Of a DNA stretch of 64,000 bases, positions 17,606 to 29,016 are shown piece after piece. Under the pieces are notes generated by a model. That model was not told the origin of the DNA and searched no databases. It was given only the letters and a program-made list of their open reading frames with translations. Source of the stretch: Luteimonas aestuarii (GTDB lineage Bacteria > Pseudomonadota > Gammaproteobacteria > Xanthomonadales > Xanthomonadaceae); assembly GCF_004357985.1 (NCBI RefSeq), contig NZ_SMTF01000018.1, positions 1 to 64,000 on the forward strand, read 5' to 3'. A program made the position numbers and the translations under genes. Positions within the stretch are counted from its first letter, which is position 1. Every line of letters begins with the position of its first letter.

Positions 17606-18453
17606 CCGGCATCCAAACGGATGGCATCTGCGCCGTGGTCGTCACCCACGAAAGCGCGTCGACCATCGACGACTGCCTGCAGCGGCTGCGTGGCGCCGAG
17701 GGCATCGTGCAGATCCGCGTGGTCGACAACGGCTCGTGCGATGCCACCCTCGCCATCGTCCAGCGGCACGCATCGCTGGACCCGCGGCTGCACTTCATCG
17801 GCAATCCGGACAATCCGGGCTTCGCCGTGGCCTGCAACCAGGGTGCGCGCGATGGCGACGCGGCGTGGATCGCATTCGTCAATCCCGATTGCTTGCTGGA
17901 AGCCGATGCGCTGCGCAGGTTGTCGGCGCACGCGGCCGGAGCAGGAAGGGACGTGGTGCTCGGCGCCGACCTTGTCGACGAAGCCGGCACGCGCGACGCC
18001 GCCGCCCGCCGCCGAGACCCCGACTTCGCGGCGATGCTGCGATCGCGTGCCGCGCGCGACCTGTCGATTGCAGTGGACGATGCGCAAGCCCTGCAGCCGG
18101 TGCAGGCGATCTCGGGTGCGGTCATGCTGGTGCCTCGGCGCCTGTTCGAACGCATCGGCGGGTTCGATGAGGCCTACCGCCTCCACGCCGAGGATCTCGA
18201 CCTGTGCCGGCGTGCGCGCGACGCCGGGGCCCGGCTGTTCGTCGCCAACGACGTGCAGGTAGTGCATGTGCGCGGCGTGTCCAGTCGCGCCAGGCCGGTA
18301 TTCGTGGAATGGCACAAGCACCGCGGCCTGTGGCGCTACTTCCGCAAGTTCGAGTCCGCACGGCGCCCGCCGCACGTCCGCGCGGCGGTGTTCGCGATGA
18401 TCTGGCTGCGGTTCCCGGTCGTGGCGCTGCGCGCGGCGATCCACGCTGCGTGA
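17602..18453 (+). CDS. Glycosyltransferase family 2 (rhamnosyltransferase-like)
   Basis: The 283-residue protein starts at GTG 17602, overlapping the upstream stop. Clear family 2 motifs are present: CAVVVTHESASTIDDCL, VVDNGSCDATLAIV, AFVNPDCLL (the DxD-like site), and SGAVMLVPRRLFERIGGFDE followed by AEDLDLCRRARDAG. It most likely transfers a sugar from a nucleotide donor in surface polysaccharide or glycoprotein synthesis; the acceptor cannot be told. It is the last gene of the plus-strand run and converges on pyrF. Confidence 0.88.
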   Translation: MTGIQTDGICAVVVTHESASTIDDCLQRLRGAEGIVQIRVVDNGSCDATLAIVQRHASLDPRLHFIGNPDNPGFAVACNQGARDGDAAWIAFVNPDCLLEADALRRLSAHAAGAGRDVVLGADLVDEAGTRDAAARRRDPDFAAMLRSRAARDLSIAVDDAQALQPVQAISGAVMLVPRRLFERIGGFDEAYRLHAEDLDLCRRARDAGARLFVANDVQVVHVRGVSSRARPVFVEWHKHRGLWRYFRKFESARRPPHVRAAVFAMIWLRFPVVALRAAIHAA

Positions 18454-18468
18454 GCGACTTGCGCGCCG

Positions 18469-19293
18469 CTAGTTGCGATAGCGGTTGATCTCGTCGCGTA
18501 GCGACCTGGCGGCGTTCGCGGCGGCATCTGCGTAATCCGCATCCATCGATGCGTACAGGATGCCGCGCGAGGAATTGACCATCAGCCCGGTACCGTCGGC
18601 GGTGCGGCCGTTGCGCACCACGGCCTCCACGTCGCCGCCTTGCGCGCCGACGCCGGGGATCAGCAGCGGCATGTCGCCGATGATCGCGCGGATGACCTTC
18701 AGCTCTTCCGGGAAAGTCGCGCCCACCACCAGCGCGCAATTGCCGTCGACGTTCCATTCCTCCGCGATCGTGCGCGCGATGTGCTGGTACAGCGGCGCGC
18801 CATCGACCGGGAGTTCCTGGAAGTCGCGCGCGCCCGGGTTCGAGGTGTGGCACAGGAAGATGCAGCCGCGGTCGTTGCGCTGCAGGAACGGCGCGGCCGA
18901 ATCGTGGCCCATGTAGGGGTTGAGGGTGACGGCATCCGCGCCGAAGCGGTCGAAGGCTTCCACGGCGTACTGCCCGGCCGTGCTGCCGATGTCGCCACGC
19001 TTGGCGTCGAGGATGACGGGTACGTCCGGATGCGTGGCGTTGAGGTGCGCGATCAGCCGCTGCAATGCCGCCTCGCCGCCGTTGTGCGCGGCGAAGTAGG
19101 CGATCTGCGGCTTGAACGCGCAGGCGTACTCCGCGGTGGCATCCGCGATGTCGCGGCAGAACGCGAACAGCGCATCCTCGTCGGCGACGAAGGCGTCCGG
19201 GAACTTCGCCGGATCGGGGTCGAGTCCGACACATAGCAGGGTATCGGCCTGTTGCCAGCGGTCGCGGAGCTTCTGCATGAACGACGACGGCAT
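18469..19293 (-). CDS. pyrF: Orotidine 5'-phosphate decarboxylase (type 2)
   Basis: It converts OMP to UMP, the last step of de novo pyrimidine synthesis. The 274-residue form with LDAKRGDIGSTAGQYA (Asp96, Lys98, Asp101) and the longer family-2 insertions marks it as type 2. The start at 19293 (MPSSFMQKLRDRW) is preceded on the minus strand by GAGGAG. It follows map by 10 bases, so the two form an operon. Confidence 0.95.
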   Translation of the reverse strand: MPSSFMQKLRDRWQQADTLLCVGLDPDPAKFPDAFVADEDALFAFCRDIADATAEYACAFKPQIAYFAAHNGGEAALQRLIAHLNATHPDVPVILDAKRGDIGSTAGQYAVEAFDRFGADAVTLNPYMGHDSAAPFLQRNDRGCIFLCHTSNPGARDFQELPVDGAPLYQHIARTIAEEWNVDGNCALVVGATFPEELKVIRAIIGDMPLLIPGVGAQGGDVEAVVRNGRTADGTGLMVNSSRGILYASMDADYADAAANAARSLRDEINRYRN

Positions 19294-19303
19294 CCCCGGC
19301 TCC

Positions 19304-20041
19304 TCAGGTGACGATGATCGGCGCGCCGTGGGTGACGACGACCGTGTGCTCGAACTGCGCGCCGACGCCTTTCGGGCAGGCCAGTGACCAGCCGTCATCG
19401 AGGGCGTGGGTGCGCGTGGCATGCGTGGCGAGGAACGGTTCGACGGTGATCACCATGCCGTCGTGCAGGCGGCGGGTGTCGCGGCGGTCGTAATAGCCGG
19501 GAATGGATCCGGGCGCTTCGTGCAGCGCGCGACCCACGCCATGACTCTGCAGATCGCGGATCACGCGGAAGCCGCGGCGGGCGGCGACGGCCTCGACGGT
19601 GCGGCCGATGCCGTTGAGCAGCTCGCCTGCGCGCAGCTGGGCGATGGCCGCGTCCCGCGCTTCGCGGGTGGCGTCGAGCAGCCGTTGCTGCGCGGTATTC
19701 GGGGTGCCAACGACGAAGCTGGCGCCAGTATCTGCGAAATAGCCGTCGAGTTCCGCCGAGACGTCGATGTTCACCAGGTCACCGTCGCGCAACACGGTGT
19801 CGTCCGGAATGCCGTGCGCCACCACCCGGTTGACGCTGATGCAGGTCGCACCGGGGAAACCGTACGTCAGCTGCGGCGCGGAACGCGCCCCGGCCTCGCG
19901 CATCGCCTTAGCGCCCAGTGCGTCGAGATCCCGCGTGCGCACGCCGTCCGATGCAGCCTCGCGCATCGTCGACAGGATCGACGCCACCAGTGCCCCGGCC
20001 CGGCGCAGGCCTTCGAGTTCGTGTGCGTGCTCGATGGTCAT
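19304..20041 (-). CDS. map: Methionine aminopeptidase type I
   Basis: It removes the initiator methionine from nascent proteins. There are 245 residues from ATG 20041 (MTIEHAHELEGLRRAGALVA). The five metal ligands are visible: Asp93, Asp104, His167, Glu201 and Glu231 (segments NIDVS, FADTG, SHGVG, VEPFL, FEHTV). It shares the minus-strand unit with pyrF. xanthomonads also carry a map near rpsB-tsf, so this may be a second copy; that cannot be checked here. Confidence 0.94.
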   Translation of the reverse strand: MTIEHAHELEGLRRAGALVASILSTMREAASDGVRTRDLDALGAKAMREAGARSAPQLTYGFPGATCISVNRVVAHGIPDDTVLRDGDLVNIDVSAELDGYFADTGASFVVGTPNTAQQRLLDATREARDAAIAQLRAGELLNGIGRTVEAVAARRGFRVIRDLQSHGVGRALHEAPGSIPGYYDRRDTRRLHDGMVITVEPFLATHATRTHALDDGWSLACPKGVGAQFEHTVVVTHGAPIIVT

Positions 20042-20097
20042 GGTGTGGTCTCCGGGGGCTACTGGTGGATGACCAGCCATACGGCTGTCGTAAAAGC

Positions 20098-20122
20098 ACT
20101 TCCCGCCTGAGCAGGGATGACG
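20098..20122. repeat. Short remnant of the GTCATCCC...GGGA interspersed repeat
   Basis: ACTTCCCGCCTGAGCAGGGATGACGC lies in the 133-base gap between map and ettA. On the minus strand it reads GTCATCCCTGCTCAGGCGGGAAG, the common form of the family seen at 8902 and 61211. A perfect 17-base palindrome (GGCAGGCA, G, TGCCTGCC; about 20158-20174) abuts the ettA stop and could help terminate ettA, though it has no T run. Confidence 0.5.
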
Positions 20123-20174
20123 CAATGGCAGCAACGCTTCGCGCAGGTGGCGACCAGGGCAGGCAGTGCCTGCC

Positions 20175-21839
<1,665 letters not shown>

Positions 21840-21908
21840 GGGGGCTCCGGTAAGCGTTGCCGTGCCCACGCGCGGGGCGCGGGCCGTGGGATGGTCGGGA
21901 ATCGCGCA

Positions 21909-21914
21909 ATTATA
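21909..21914 (-). promoter_or_regulatory. -10 box (TATAAT) for ettA
   Basis: On the minus strand this reads GCTATAATTGCG with a perfect TATAAT. No convincing -35 is found 16-18 bases upstream (GC-rich). Transcription would start near 21902, leaving a leader of about 63 bases. Confidence 0.6.
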
Positions 21915-22050
21915 GCGGTTCCCCCCATCGGGCCGGTTCGGCCAGGCGTCGCCGGACTTGCGCCCCGGCAGGGTTGCCCGCAGGATCAATGACCAGTGAT
22001 CCGCCACAGCGGGGTGGGGCGTGGTCCGAGCCAGCGAGAGGAGCCGAGCC

Positions 22051-22473
22051 ATGAAGCATCCGTTGCCGAACGCAATCCTGCTGTCTTTCGTGGCGGCACT
22101 GGCCGCTGGCGGGCTTGGTGCGGGCGAGCCGCCTGCATCCGACCCGGAAGCGGATCGCGCGCAGTACCTGGAGGCCGAGGCCCGGCGCGCGGCCGTGCGC
22201 GACCACCCGGACTACGGCCGCCATGACCGGGCCGACCTCAATCGGAGCCGCGAAGCGGCGTGCCGTCGGCAGGCCAATGCACCGGTCGGGCATTGGCGCG
22301 CGGGCAGTCATGTCGATGTCCGTGACCGCCGGTTCCAGGAGGTGCGCAATCCGCACGCCCATGGCCTGCGCCGTCCGCCTGGCGGCGCGCGCTGGATGTG
22401 CGCCGACAGCGGCGACGTGTTGCTTGTCGTCGTTTCGAGCGGCCTGGTGTCGGATTTCATTCCGTACGAATAG
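22051..22473 (+). CDS. RcnB-like periplasmic protein
   Basis: The 140-residue protein starts at ATG 22051 behind GAGGAG. A signal peptide (MKHPLPNAILLSFVAALAAG) is followed by a charged segment and a C-terminal RcnB-like motif (LRRPPGGARWMCADSGDVLLVVVSSGLVSDFI). RcnB of E. coli is a periplasmic protein affecting nickel and cobalt export; other members have no assigned role. It has only a few His residues, unlike its downstream neighbour. A hairpin (GTCGCGTC, GCGT, GACGCGAC) at 22482-22501 follows the stop. Confidence 0.72.
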   Translation: MKHPLPNAILLSFVAALAAGGLGAGEPPASDPEADRAQYLEAEARRAAVRDHPDYGRHDRADLNRSREAACRRQANAPVGHWRAGSHVDVRDRRFQEVRNPHAHGLRRPPGGARWMCADSGDVLLVVVSSGLVSDFIPYE

Positions 22474-22481
22474 GCGACGGT

Positions 22482-22501
22482 GTCGCGTCGCGTGACGCGA
22501 C
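22482..22501 (+). terminator. Hairpin after the first RcnB-like gene
   Basis: The 8-base stem GTCGCGTC/GACGCGAC has a GCGT loop and starts 9 bases after the stop. There is no T run, so it is only a possible terminator. The rest of the 231-base gap to the next gene (22502-22704) includes a less GC-rich stretch (about 22560-22620) that may hold its promoter; I see no clear -35/-10 pair. Confidence 0.4.
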
Positions 22502-22704
22502 CTGTTCATTCAGCTTGCGGCGCGCGGACTCGCGCTTTCGGCGTGCGTGAGCACGGACAAGCGCGCTGCTGAGCAAACATTAAACACGAGCCACCAATTG
22601 CAGGCTGCAAACGGTTGCAGGTCGCTGCGATTCAGGCTTGCCATCCGATAGTCGGTGGTACGGATTCCGGTGTGCGGAAGACGTCCAGAACTTCGGAGGA
22701 CAGC

Positions 22705-23214
22705 ATGAACAGTTCGCTCAAATGGGGGGCCGCCCTGGCATTGGCATTCGCGACCCTCGGCACCGCACTGCCGGCCGAGGCGCGCGATGATCGGGGCCGC
22801 CACGGCTCCAGCCATCGCGACCATGACCGCCATGATCGCAGGCACGACCGTCGCGACTACCGCCAGGACCGTCGCCATGACCGTCGCAATGCCCGCTACG
22901 ACCATCGCCAGGACCGTCTCCGCGACTACGCGCATTCGCGCCATTACAGCCCGCCGGTGCGCGTCGTCCACCACCGTGCGCCGGTCCGCCACGTCTACCA
23001 TCCCGCGCCGCGCCGCCATGTCGGTCCGCCGCCGTGGGCGCGTGGTGGCTACGTCCACCACTACAACCGGCCGGTGTACGTGGTGCACGACTATCGTGGC
23101 TACGGCCTGCGCCACCCGCCGCGGGGCCATCGCTGGGTCCGCGACGACCTGGGCCACTACCTGCTGGTGGGCATCGCCACCGGGGTGATCGTGGACCTGA
23201 TCCTGCGCGGCTGA
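22705..23214 (+). CDS. Histidine/arginine-rich RcnB-like periplasmic protein
   Basis: The 169-residue protein starts at ATG 22705 with CGGAGGA just upstream. A signal peptide ([20 protein letters not shown]) is followed by about 90 residues very rich in His, Arg, Asp and Tyr ([12 protein letters not shown] repeats), then the RcnB motif [34 protein letters not shown]. The His-rich part could bind metal ions; I infer that from composition only. It may be a diverged duplicate of the upstream gene. A GAGGCGCG/CGCGCCTC hairpin (23241-23266) follows. Confidence 0.78.
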   Translation: MNSSLKWGAALALAFATLGTALPAEARDDRGRHGSSHRDHDRHDRRHDRRDYRQDRRHDRRNARYDHRQDRLRDYAHSRHYSPPVRVVHHRAPVRHVYHPAPRRHVGPPPWARGGYVHHYNRPVYVVHDYRGYGLRHPPRGHRWVRDDLGHYLLVGIATGVIVDLILRG

Positions 23215-23240
23215 TCCAGCGCGGGCACCAGTGGCAAGGC

Positions 23241-23266
23241 GAGGCGCGTCCCACGGGGCGCGCCTC
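23241..23266 (+). terminator. Hairpin between the RcnB-like gene and glyA
   Basis: The 8-base stem GAGGCGCG/CGCGCCTC has a 10-base loop and no T run. A -10-like TACAAT at 23311-23316 lies further downstream and probably serves glyA. Confidence 0.4.
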
Positions 23267-23347
23267 GTGCGTTCCGGGCCTCCGACAGCGGCTGCCGGGC
23301 CCTGCCGCGCTACAATCCCGGTTCCCCTGCGCCCCCACGGAGAGCCG

Positions 23348-24616
<1,269 letters not shown>

Positions 24617-24634
24617 GGCGGAACGTGTTCCGCC
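24617..24634 (+). terminator. Hairpin directly after glyA
   Basis: GGCGGAA, CGTG, TTCCGCC forms a 7-base stem right at the glyA stop; no T run. A second hairpin (GGCGGGT, TAAA, ACCCGCC; 24657-24674) sits 7 bases before the nrdR start, where it would cover the ribosome-binding region. No Shine-Dalgarno sequence is visible for nrdR. Confidence 0.45.
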
Positions 24635-24681
24635 GCGCCGTTGACGCTACGGAGATGGCGGGTTAAAACCCGCCCGACGCC

Positions 24682-25215
24682 ATGCATTGCCCCTTCTGCC
24701 AGCACCAGGACACCAAGGTCATCGACTCGCGCGCGTCGGAAGACGGCGCGACGATCCGCCGTCGTCGCGAGTGCGAGGCCTGCGGCGAGCGCTTCAGCAC
24801 GCTTGAAACCATCGAACTGAAATTGCCGGTGATCATCAAGGGCGACGGCCGGCGGGAGCCGTTCGACGCCAAGAAGCTGCGCATCAGCCTGGACCGCGCG
24901 CTGCACAAGCGGCCGGTGTCCGAAGAGCAGATCGAGGCCGCGGTGCGCGCCGTGGTGCACCAGCTGCGCATGACCACCGAGCGCGAGCTGCCGTCGCGCC
25001 GCGTCGGCGAATTCGTGATCGCCGAACTGCGCAAGCTGGACCACGTGGGCTTCGTGCGCTTCGCCTCGGTCTATCGTTCGTTCGAGGACATCACCGATTT
25101 CCGCGAAGAGCTCGACCGCCTGGAACGCGACCTGCCGGGCGAGGCGCAGTTGCCGCTGCTGTCCGGCGACGTGGTGCCGTTCGACAAGGGCGCGGGCAAG
25201 GGGCGGAAGCGCTGA
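24682..25215 (+). CDS. nrdR: Transcriptional repressor NrdR
   Basis: This nucleotide-sensing repressor of ribonucleotide reductase genes has 177 residues: an N-terminal zinc ribbon (Cys3, Cys6, Cys31, Cys34) and an ATP-cone domain (about 49-139, [18 protein letters not shown]). Length is slightly above the usual 150-170 because of a basic C-terminal tail ending GKGRKR. It lies 40 bases before ribD, the order usual in this group. Confidence 0.96.
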   Translation: MHCPFCQHQDTKVIDSRASEDGATIRRRRECEACGERFSTLETIELKLPVIIKGDGRREPFDAKKLRISLDRALHKRPVSEEQIEAAVRAVVHQLRMTTERELPSRRVGEFVIAELRKLDHVGFVRFASVYRSFEDITDFREELDRLERDLPGEAQLPLLSGDVVPFDKGAGKGRKR

Positions 25216-25255
25216 GCGTCATCGTCCCGTCGACGGGCGTGGCTAGAATCGGCCG

Positions 25256-26350
25256 ATGACCGACTTCACCGCCACCGACCACGCCATGATGGCCCGCGCA
25301 CTACGCCTAGCCGAGCGCGGCGCCTACACCACCAAGCCCAATCCGATGGTTGGTTGCGTGATCGCCCGCGGCGAAGAAGTGGTGGGCGAGGGCTGGCACC
25401 AGCGCCAGGGCGGTCCGCATGCGGAAGTGTTCGCGTTGCAGGCCGCGGGCGCGCGTGCCAAGGGCGCCACCGCCTATGTCACGCTGGAGCCCTGCGCGCA
25501 CACCGGGCGCACCGGCCCCTGCGCGGACGCACTGGTCGCGGCGGGCGTGTCTCGCGTGGTGGCGGCGATGCGCGACCCGTTCCCGCAGGTGGATGGCGCC
25601 GGTTTCGAACGCCTGCGCGATGCCGGTATCGACGTGGCGAGTGGGCTGATGGAAGCGCAGGCGCGGGCGCTCAACGTCGGCTTCCTGTCGCGCATCGAGC
25701 GCGGCCGCCCATGGGTGCGGGTGAAGCTGGCCTGCAGCCTCGACGGACGCACGGCGATGGCCAATGGCGATTCGAAGTGGATCACCGGCGAGGCCGCGCG
25801 CGCCGACGTGATGCGCTGGCGCGCGCGTGCGGGCGCCATCCTCACCGGCGCAGGCACCGTGCTGGCCGACGACCCCTCGTTGACCGTGCGCCTGGGCGAC
25901 GACACGCCGTTCGTGCCGCCCCTGCGCGTGGTGCTCGACCCTGGCCTCGCCACCATCGCGCGCGGCAAGGTGCGCGAAGGCGATGCCCCCACGCTGTACC
26001 TGCATGCGCCGGACATCAAGCCGCCACGCGAACTGGCCGCCGAGCGTGCGGCCGTGCCGGTGCAGGGCGCCGTGGCCGACCTGCACGCCGTGCTGGCCCT
26101 GCTGGCGCAGCGCGAGATTGGCGAACTGCATGTCGAGGCGGGCGCAACGCTGGCCGGCGCACTGCTCAAGGCCGGCCTGGTGGATGAATTGCTGCTCTAC
26201 GTCGCACCCGTGGTGATGGGCGAGCGTGCGCGTCCGCTGTTCGATGGGCTGGGGTTTGCGGACATGGCGCAGCGGCTGCGGATGAGCATCGTCGATAGCC
26301 GGCACGTCGGCGGCGACCTCCGCCTCCGGCTGCGACCCGCGCAGGACTGA
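25256..26350 (+). CDS. ribD: Bifunctional riboflavin deaminase/reductase RibD
   Basis: It carries out the second and third steps of riboflavin synthesis: deamination of the GTP-derived pyrimidine and reduction of its ribose. The 364 residues comprise a cytidine-deaminase-like zinc domain (His55-Ala-Glu57, Cys80, Cys89 in PCAHTGRTGPC) and a C-terminal NADPH reductase domain (about 150-360, KLACSLDGRTAMANGDSKWI). It is separated from ribE by two unrelated genes and the FMN riboswitch, so ribD is probably read from the nrdR side and not directly controlled by the switch. Confidence 0.96.
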   Translation: MTDFTATDHAMMARALRLAERGAYTTKPNPMVGCVIARGEEVVGEGWHQRQGGPHAEVFALQAAGARAKGATAYVTLEPCAHTGRTGPCADALVAAGVSRVVAAMRDPFPQVDGAGFERLRDAGIDVASGLMEAQARALNVGFLSRIERGRPWVRVKLACSLDGRTAMANGDSKWITGEAARADVMRWRARAGAILTGAGTVLADDPSLTVRLGDDTPFVPPLRVVLDPGLATIARGKVREGDAPTLYLHAPDIKPPRELAAERAAVPVQGAVADLHAVLALLAQREIGELHVEAGATLAGALLKAGLVDELLLYVAPVVMGERARPLFDGLGFADMAQRLRMSIVDSRHVGGDLRLRLRPAQD

Positions 26351-26361
26351 GCAGGCCCCGC

Positions 26362-27102
26362 GTGGCATTCCACGACCATTTTTCCGCGGTGGCTGCGGCG
26401 TACGCGCGGGCGCGGCCAACCTATCCGCAGGCGTTGTTCGCGTGGCTCGCGGGCATTGCGCCATCGACCACGCAGGCGTGGGACGCGGGCTGTGGCAGCG
26501 GACAGGCGAGTCGCGGCCTGGCGGCGCATTTCCGGCAGGTGTACGCCACCGACCCGAGCGCAGGGCAGGTGGCGCAGGCCAGCGCCCCGGCCAACGTCAC
26601 GTTCGCGGTCGAGCCCGGCGAGCGCTGCGGCCTGCCCGATGCCAGTATCGATGCCGCCTGCGTTGCGCAGGCATTGCACTGGTTCGACCGCGACGCGTAC
26701 TACGCCGAATGCGACCGCGTGTTGAAGCCGCGCGGAGTGCTGGTGGCGTGGGGCTACCAGGACATCGAAGTGCCCGATGCACTGCGCGATGCCGTGGCCG
26801 CGTTCGCGGCCGACATCCGTCCGTACTGGCCCGCGGAGCGTGCGCTGGTGGACGCCGCCTATGCCGGATTCGCGTGGCCGTTTCCCGCCATCGAGGCGCC
26901 TGCGATGGCGATCGAAGCCGATTGGCCGCTGCCTCGGCTGCTGGCGTATTTTTCCAGCTACTCCGCGACCCATCGCTACCGCGAGGCGACCGGCATCGAT
27001 CCGGTCGCGCAGCATGCCCAGGCCGTCGCCACGGCCTGGGGCAATGCCGCCGCCCGGCGAGTGCGCTGGCCGATGTTCGTGCACGCGCGGCGCAAGCCAT
27101 GA
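26362..27102 (+). CDS. Class I SAM-dependent methyltransferase
   Basis: The 246-residue protein starts at GTG 26362. Motif I is DAGCGSGQASRGL, followed by the acidic residue after ATDPS and a motif with CVAQALHWFDRDAYYAE, typical of the methyltransferase 11 family. The substrate cannot be predicted. It overlaps the oxidoreductase gene by 4 bases (ATGA). Together they interrupt the riboflavin genes. Confidence 0.86.
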   Translation: MAFHDHFSAVAAAYARARPTYPQALFAWLAGIAPSTTQAWDAGCGSGQASRGLAAHFRQVYATDPSAGQVAQASAPANVTFAVEPGERCGLPDASIDAACVAQALHWFDRDAYYAECDRVLKPRGVLVAWGYQDIEVPDALRDAVAAFAADIRPYWPAERALVDAAYAGFAWPFPAIEAPAMAIEADWPLPRLLAYFSSYSATHRYREATGIDPVAQHAQAVATAWGNAAARRVRWPMFVHARRKP

Positions 27103-28121
27103 CCGTGCGCTGGGGCATCCTCGGCTGCGGCGCCGTCACCGAAGCCAAGAGCGGCCCGGCGTTCGCGAAGGTGCCGGGCTCGGCGCTGGTCGCGGTGATG
27201 CGGCGCGATGCCGCGCTGGCCGAGGACTACGCACGCCGCCACGGCGTGCCACGTTGGCATGCCGATGCGCAGGCGCTGATCGACGATCCCGGCGTGGACG
27301 CGGTGTACGTGGCCACGCCACCGTCCACGCATTGCCAGTACGCGTTGATGGCGATGGCGGCGGGCAAGCCGGTGTACGTGGAAAAGCCGATGGCGATGGA
27401 CGCGGCCGAATGCGACGCCATGTTGCGTGCCAGTCGCGAACACGGCGTGCCGCTGTTCGTGGCGTATTACCGCCGCGCGCTGCCGCGCTTCCTGCTGATC
27501 CGCGACCTGCTTGCTGACGGGGCCATCGGCACGCCGCGCAGCGTCGGCGTGCACTACACACGGGAACTGCAACCGATCTATTGCGATCCGCGCAACTTGT
27601 CGTGGCGGGTGCGACCGGAAGTGTCGGGTGGCGGATTGTTCGTGGACCTTGGCAGCCACACGCTCGACATCCTCGACTTCCTGCTTGGCCCGCTGCGCAA
27701 CGTCACGGGCGAGGCGAGCAACCGTGCCGGCGCCTATCCCGCGGAGGACACCGTGTCGATGGCCTTTACCTGCGGCGACGGCATCCGCGGCACCGGCGAA
27801 TGGGACTTCAATGCCACCGGACATCGCGATGAGATCGAGATCGTCGGCGATCGCGGGCGGCTGCGCTTCGCGACCTTCGGCGACGGCTCGATCGTGCACG
27901 AGGCGGATAGCGGACGGCACGAACACCGCGTCGCCAATCCCGCGCACATCCAGCAGCCGCTGATCGAGAGCATCGTCCGCCAGCTGAACGGCGAAGGGCG
28001 CTGCCCTTCCATGGGCGACACCGCGGCACGCACCACGCGGGTGATCGATGCGGTGCTCGGCGATTATCGTGCAGGCCTGCGGGACGCTGCATCCGGCGGG
28101 CCGGGCGGCGGCATCGTGTAA
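27099..28121 (+). CDS. Gfo/Idh/MocA-family NAD(P)-dependent oxidoreductase
   Basis: The 340-residue protein starts at ATG 27099, overlapping the methyltransferase stop. The N-terminal Rossmann fold has GILGCGAV and the family EKPMA motif (about 94-98); the C-terminal domain has VDLGSHTLDILDFLLG, which carries the usual catalytic His. The substrate is probably a sugar or inositol-type polyol, but nothing narrows it. The stop codon overlaps a -10-like TAAAAT at 28119-28124, just before the FMN riboswitch. Confidence 0.88.
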   Translation: MTVRWGILGCGAVTEAKSGPAFAKVPGSALVAVMRRDAALAEDYARRHGVPRWHADAQALIDDPGVDAVYVATPPSTHCQYALMAMAAGKPVYVEKPMAMDAAECDAMLRASREHGVPLFVAYYRRALPRFLLIRDLLADGAIGTPRSVGVHYTRELQPIYCDPRNLSWRVRPEVSGGGLFVDLGSHTLDILDFLLGPLRNVTGEASNRAGAYPAEDTVSMAFTCGDGIRGTGEWDFNATGHRDEIEIVGDRGRLRFATFGDGSIVHEADSGRHEHRVANPAHIQQPLIESIVRQLNGEGRCPSMGDTAARTTRVIDAVLGDYRAGLRDAASGGPGGGIV

Positions 28122-28162
28122 AATCACCGCTGTCGGGCCTTGGCCCGATACCACCACGAAAC

Positions 28163-28342
28163 GTCTTCAGGGCGGGGTGCGATTCCCCACCGGCGGTAGG
28201 CGGACCGTCCACGGGGATGGGTCCGCGAGCCCGCGAGCGCTTCCGTTGCCGCCTGCGGCCCGGAAGGTCAGCAGACCCGGTCGAATGCCGGGGCCGACGG
28301 TCGGAAGCGAAGGCTTCCGGAAAGTCCGGATGGAAGAAGACG
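28163..28342 (+). promoter_or_regulatory. FMN riboswitch (RFN element)
   Basis: The element opens GTCTTCAGGGCGGGGTGC and closes with GGATGGAAGAAGAC, the outer helix P1. Between them are the expected conserved segments: GATTCCCCACCGGCGGTA, AGCCCGCGAGCG, GGTCAGCAGACCCGGT, GAATGCCGGGGCCGACGGTC and AGTCCGGATGG. It precedes ribE by 71 bases and should turn down ribE-ribBA-ribH expression when FMN is plentiful. I see no strong T-tailed terminator between it and ribE, so control may act on translation. Confidence 0.96.
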
Positions 28343-28413
28343 CGCCGCGCGGCCCTGTCGCGCGTCCGCCTGCCCTGCGGGCGTTTCTCGTCGTCCGCAC
28401 GGGAAACGCAACT

Positions 28414-29016
28414 ATGTTCACAGGCATCATCGAAGGCGTCGGCGCACTGGCTTCCCGCGAACTGCGCGAGGGCGACGCACGCCTGCGCATCGCCACCGGC
28501 ACGCTGCCATTCACCGAGGTGGCGTTGGGCGAGAGCATCGCGGTCAACGGCGTGTGCCTGACCGTGGTGGCTTTCGACGCCGCGCATTTCGAGGCCGATG
28601 CCTCCACCGAAACGCTGGCGCTGACCACGCTGGGCGCCTTGCCGGTTGGCCGCGCCGTGAACCTCGAACGCGCGATGCGCCCCAACGACCGGCTGGGTGG
28701 CCACCTGGTCAGCGGCCATGTCGACGGCGTCGGCGTCGTGCAATCGGTGCACCACGCCGCGCGTGCGCAGCGCTGGCGGTTCTCGTTGCCCGCGGCACTG
28801 GCGAAGTACGTCGCGAAGAAGGGATCGATCTGCGTCGATGGCGTCAGCCTCACGGTGAACGAAGTCGGCGGCGAGGGCTTCGAGGTCGCACTGGTGCCGC
28901 ATACGGTCGCGCACACCGCGTTCGCGCAGGTTGCAGTCGGCGATGCCGTGAACCTGGAGATCGACCTGGTGGCGCGCTACGTCGAGCGGCTGCTGGCGGC
29001 GGGAGGTACGGCATGA
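28414..29016 (+). CDS. ribE: Riboflavin synthase alpha chain
   Basis: It dismutates 6,7-dimethyl-8-ribityllumazine to riboflavin. The 200-residue protein opens MFTGIIEGVGAL and has the duplicated lumazine-binding fold: VNGVCLTVV in the first repeat and VDGVSLTVNEV in the second, with GHLVSGHVDGVG between. It is the first gene behind the FMN riboswitch and overlaps ribBA (ATGA). Confidence 0.97.
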   Translation: MFTGIIEGVGALASRELREGDARLRIATGTLPFTEVALGESIAVNGVCLTVVAFDAAHFEADASTETLALTTLGALPVGRAVNLERAMRPNDRLGGHLVSGHVDGVGVVQSVHHAARAQRWRFSLPAALAKYVAKKGSICVDGVSLTVNEVGGEGFEVALVPHTVAHTAFAQVAVGDAVNLEIDLVARYVERLLAAGGTA

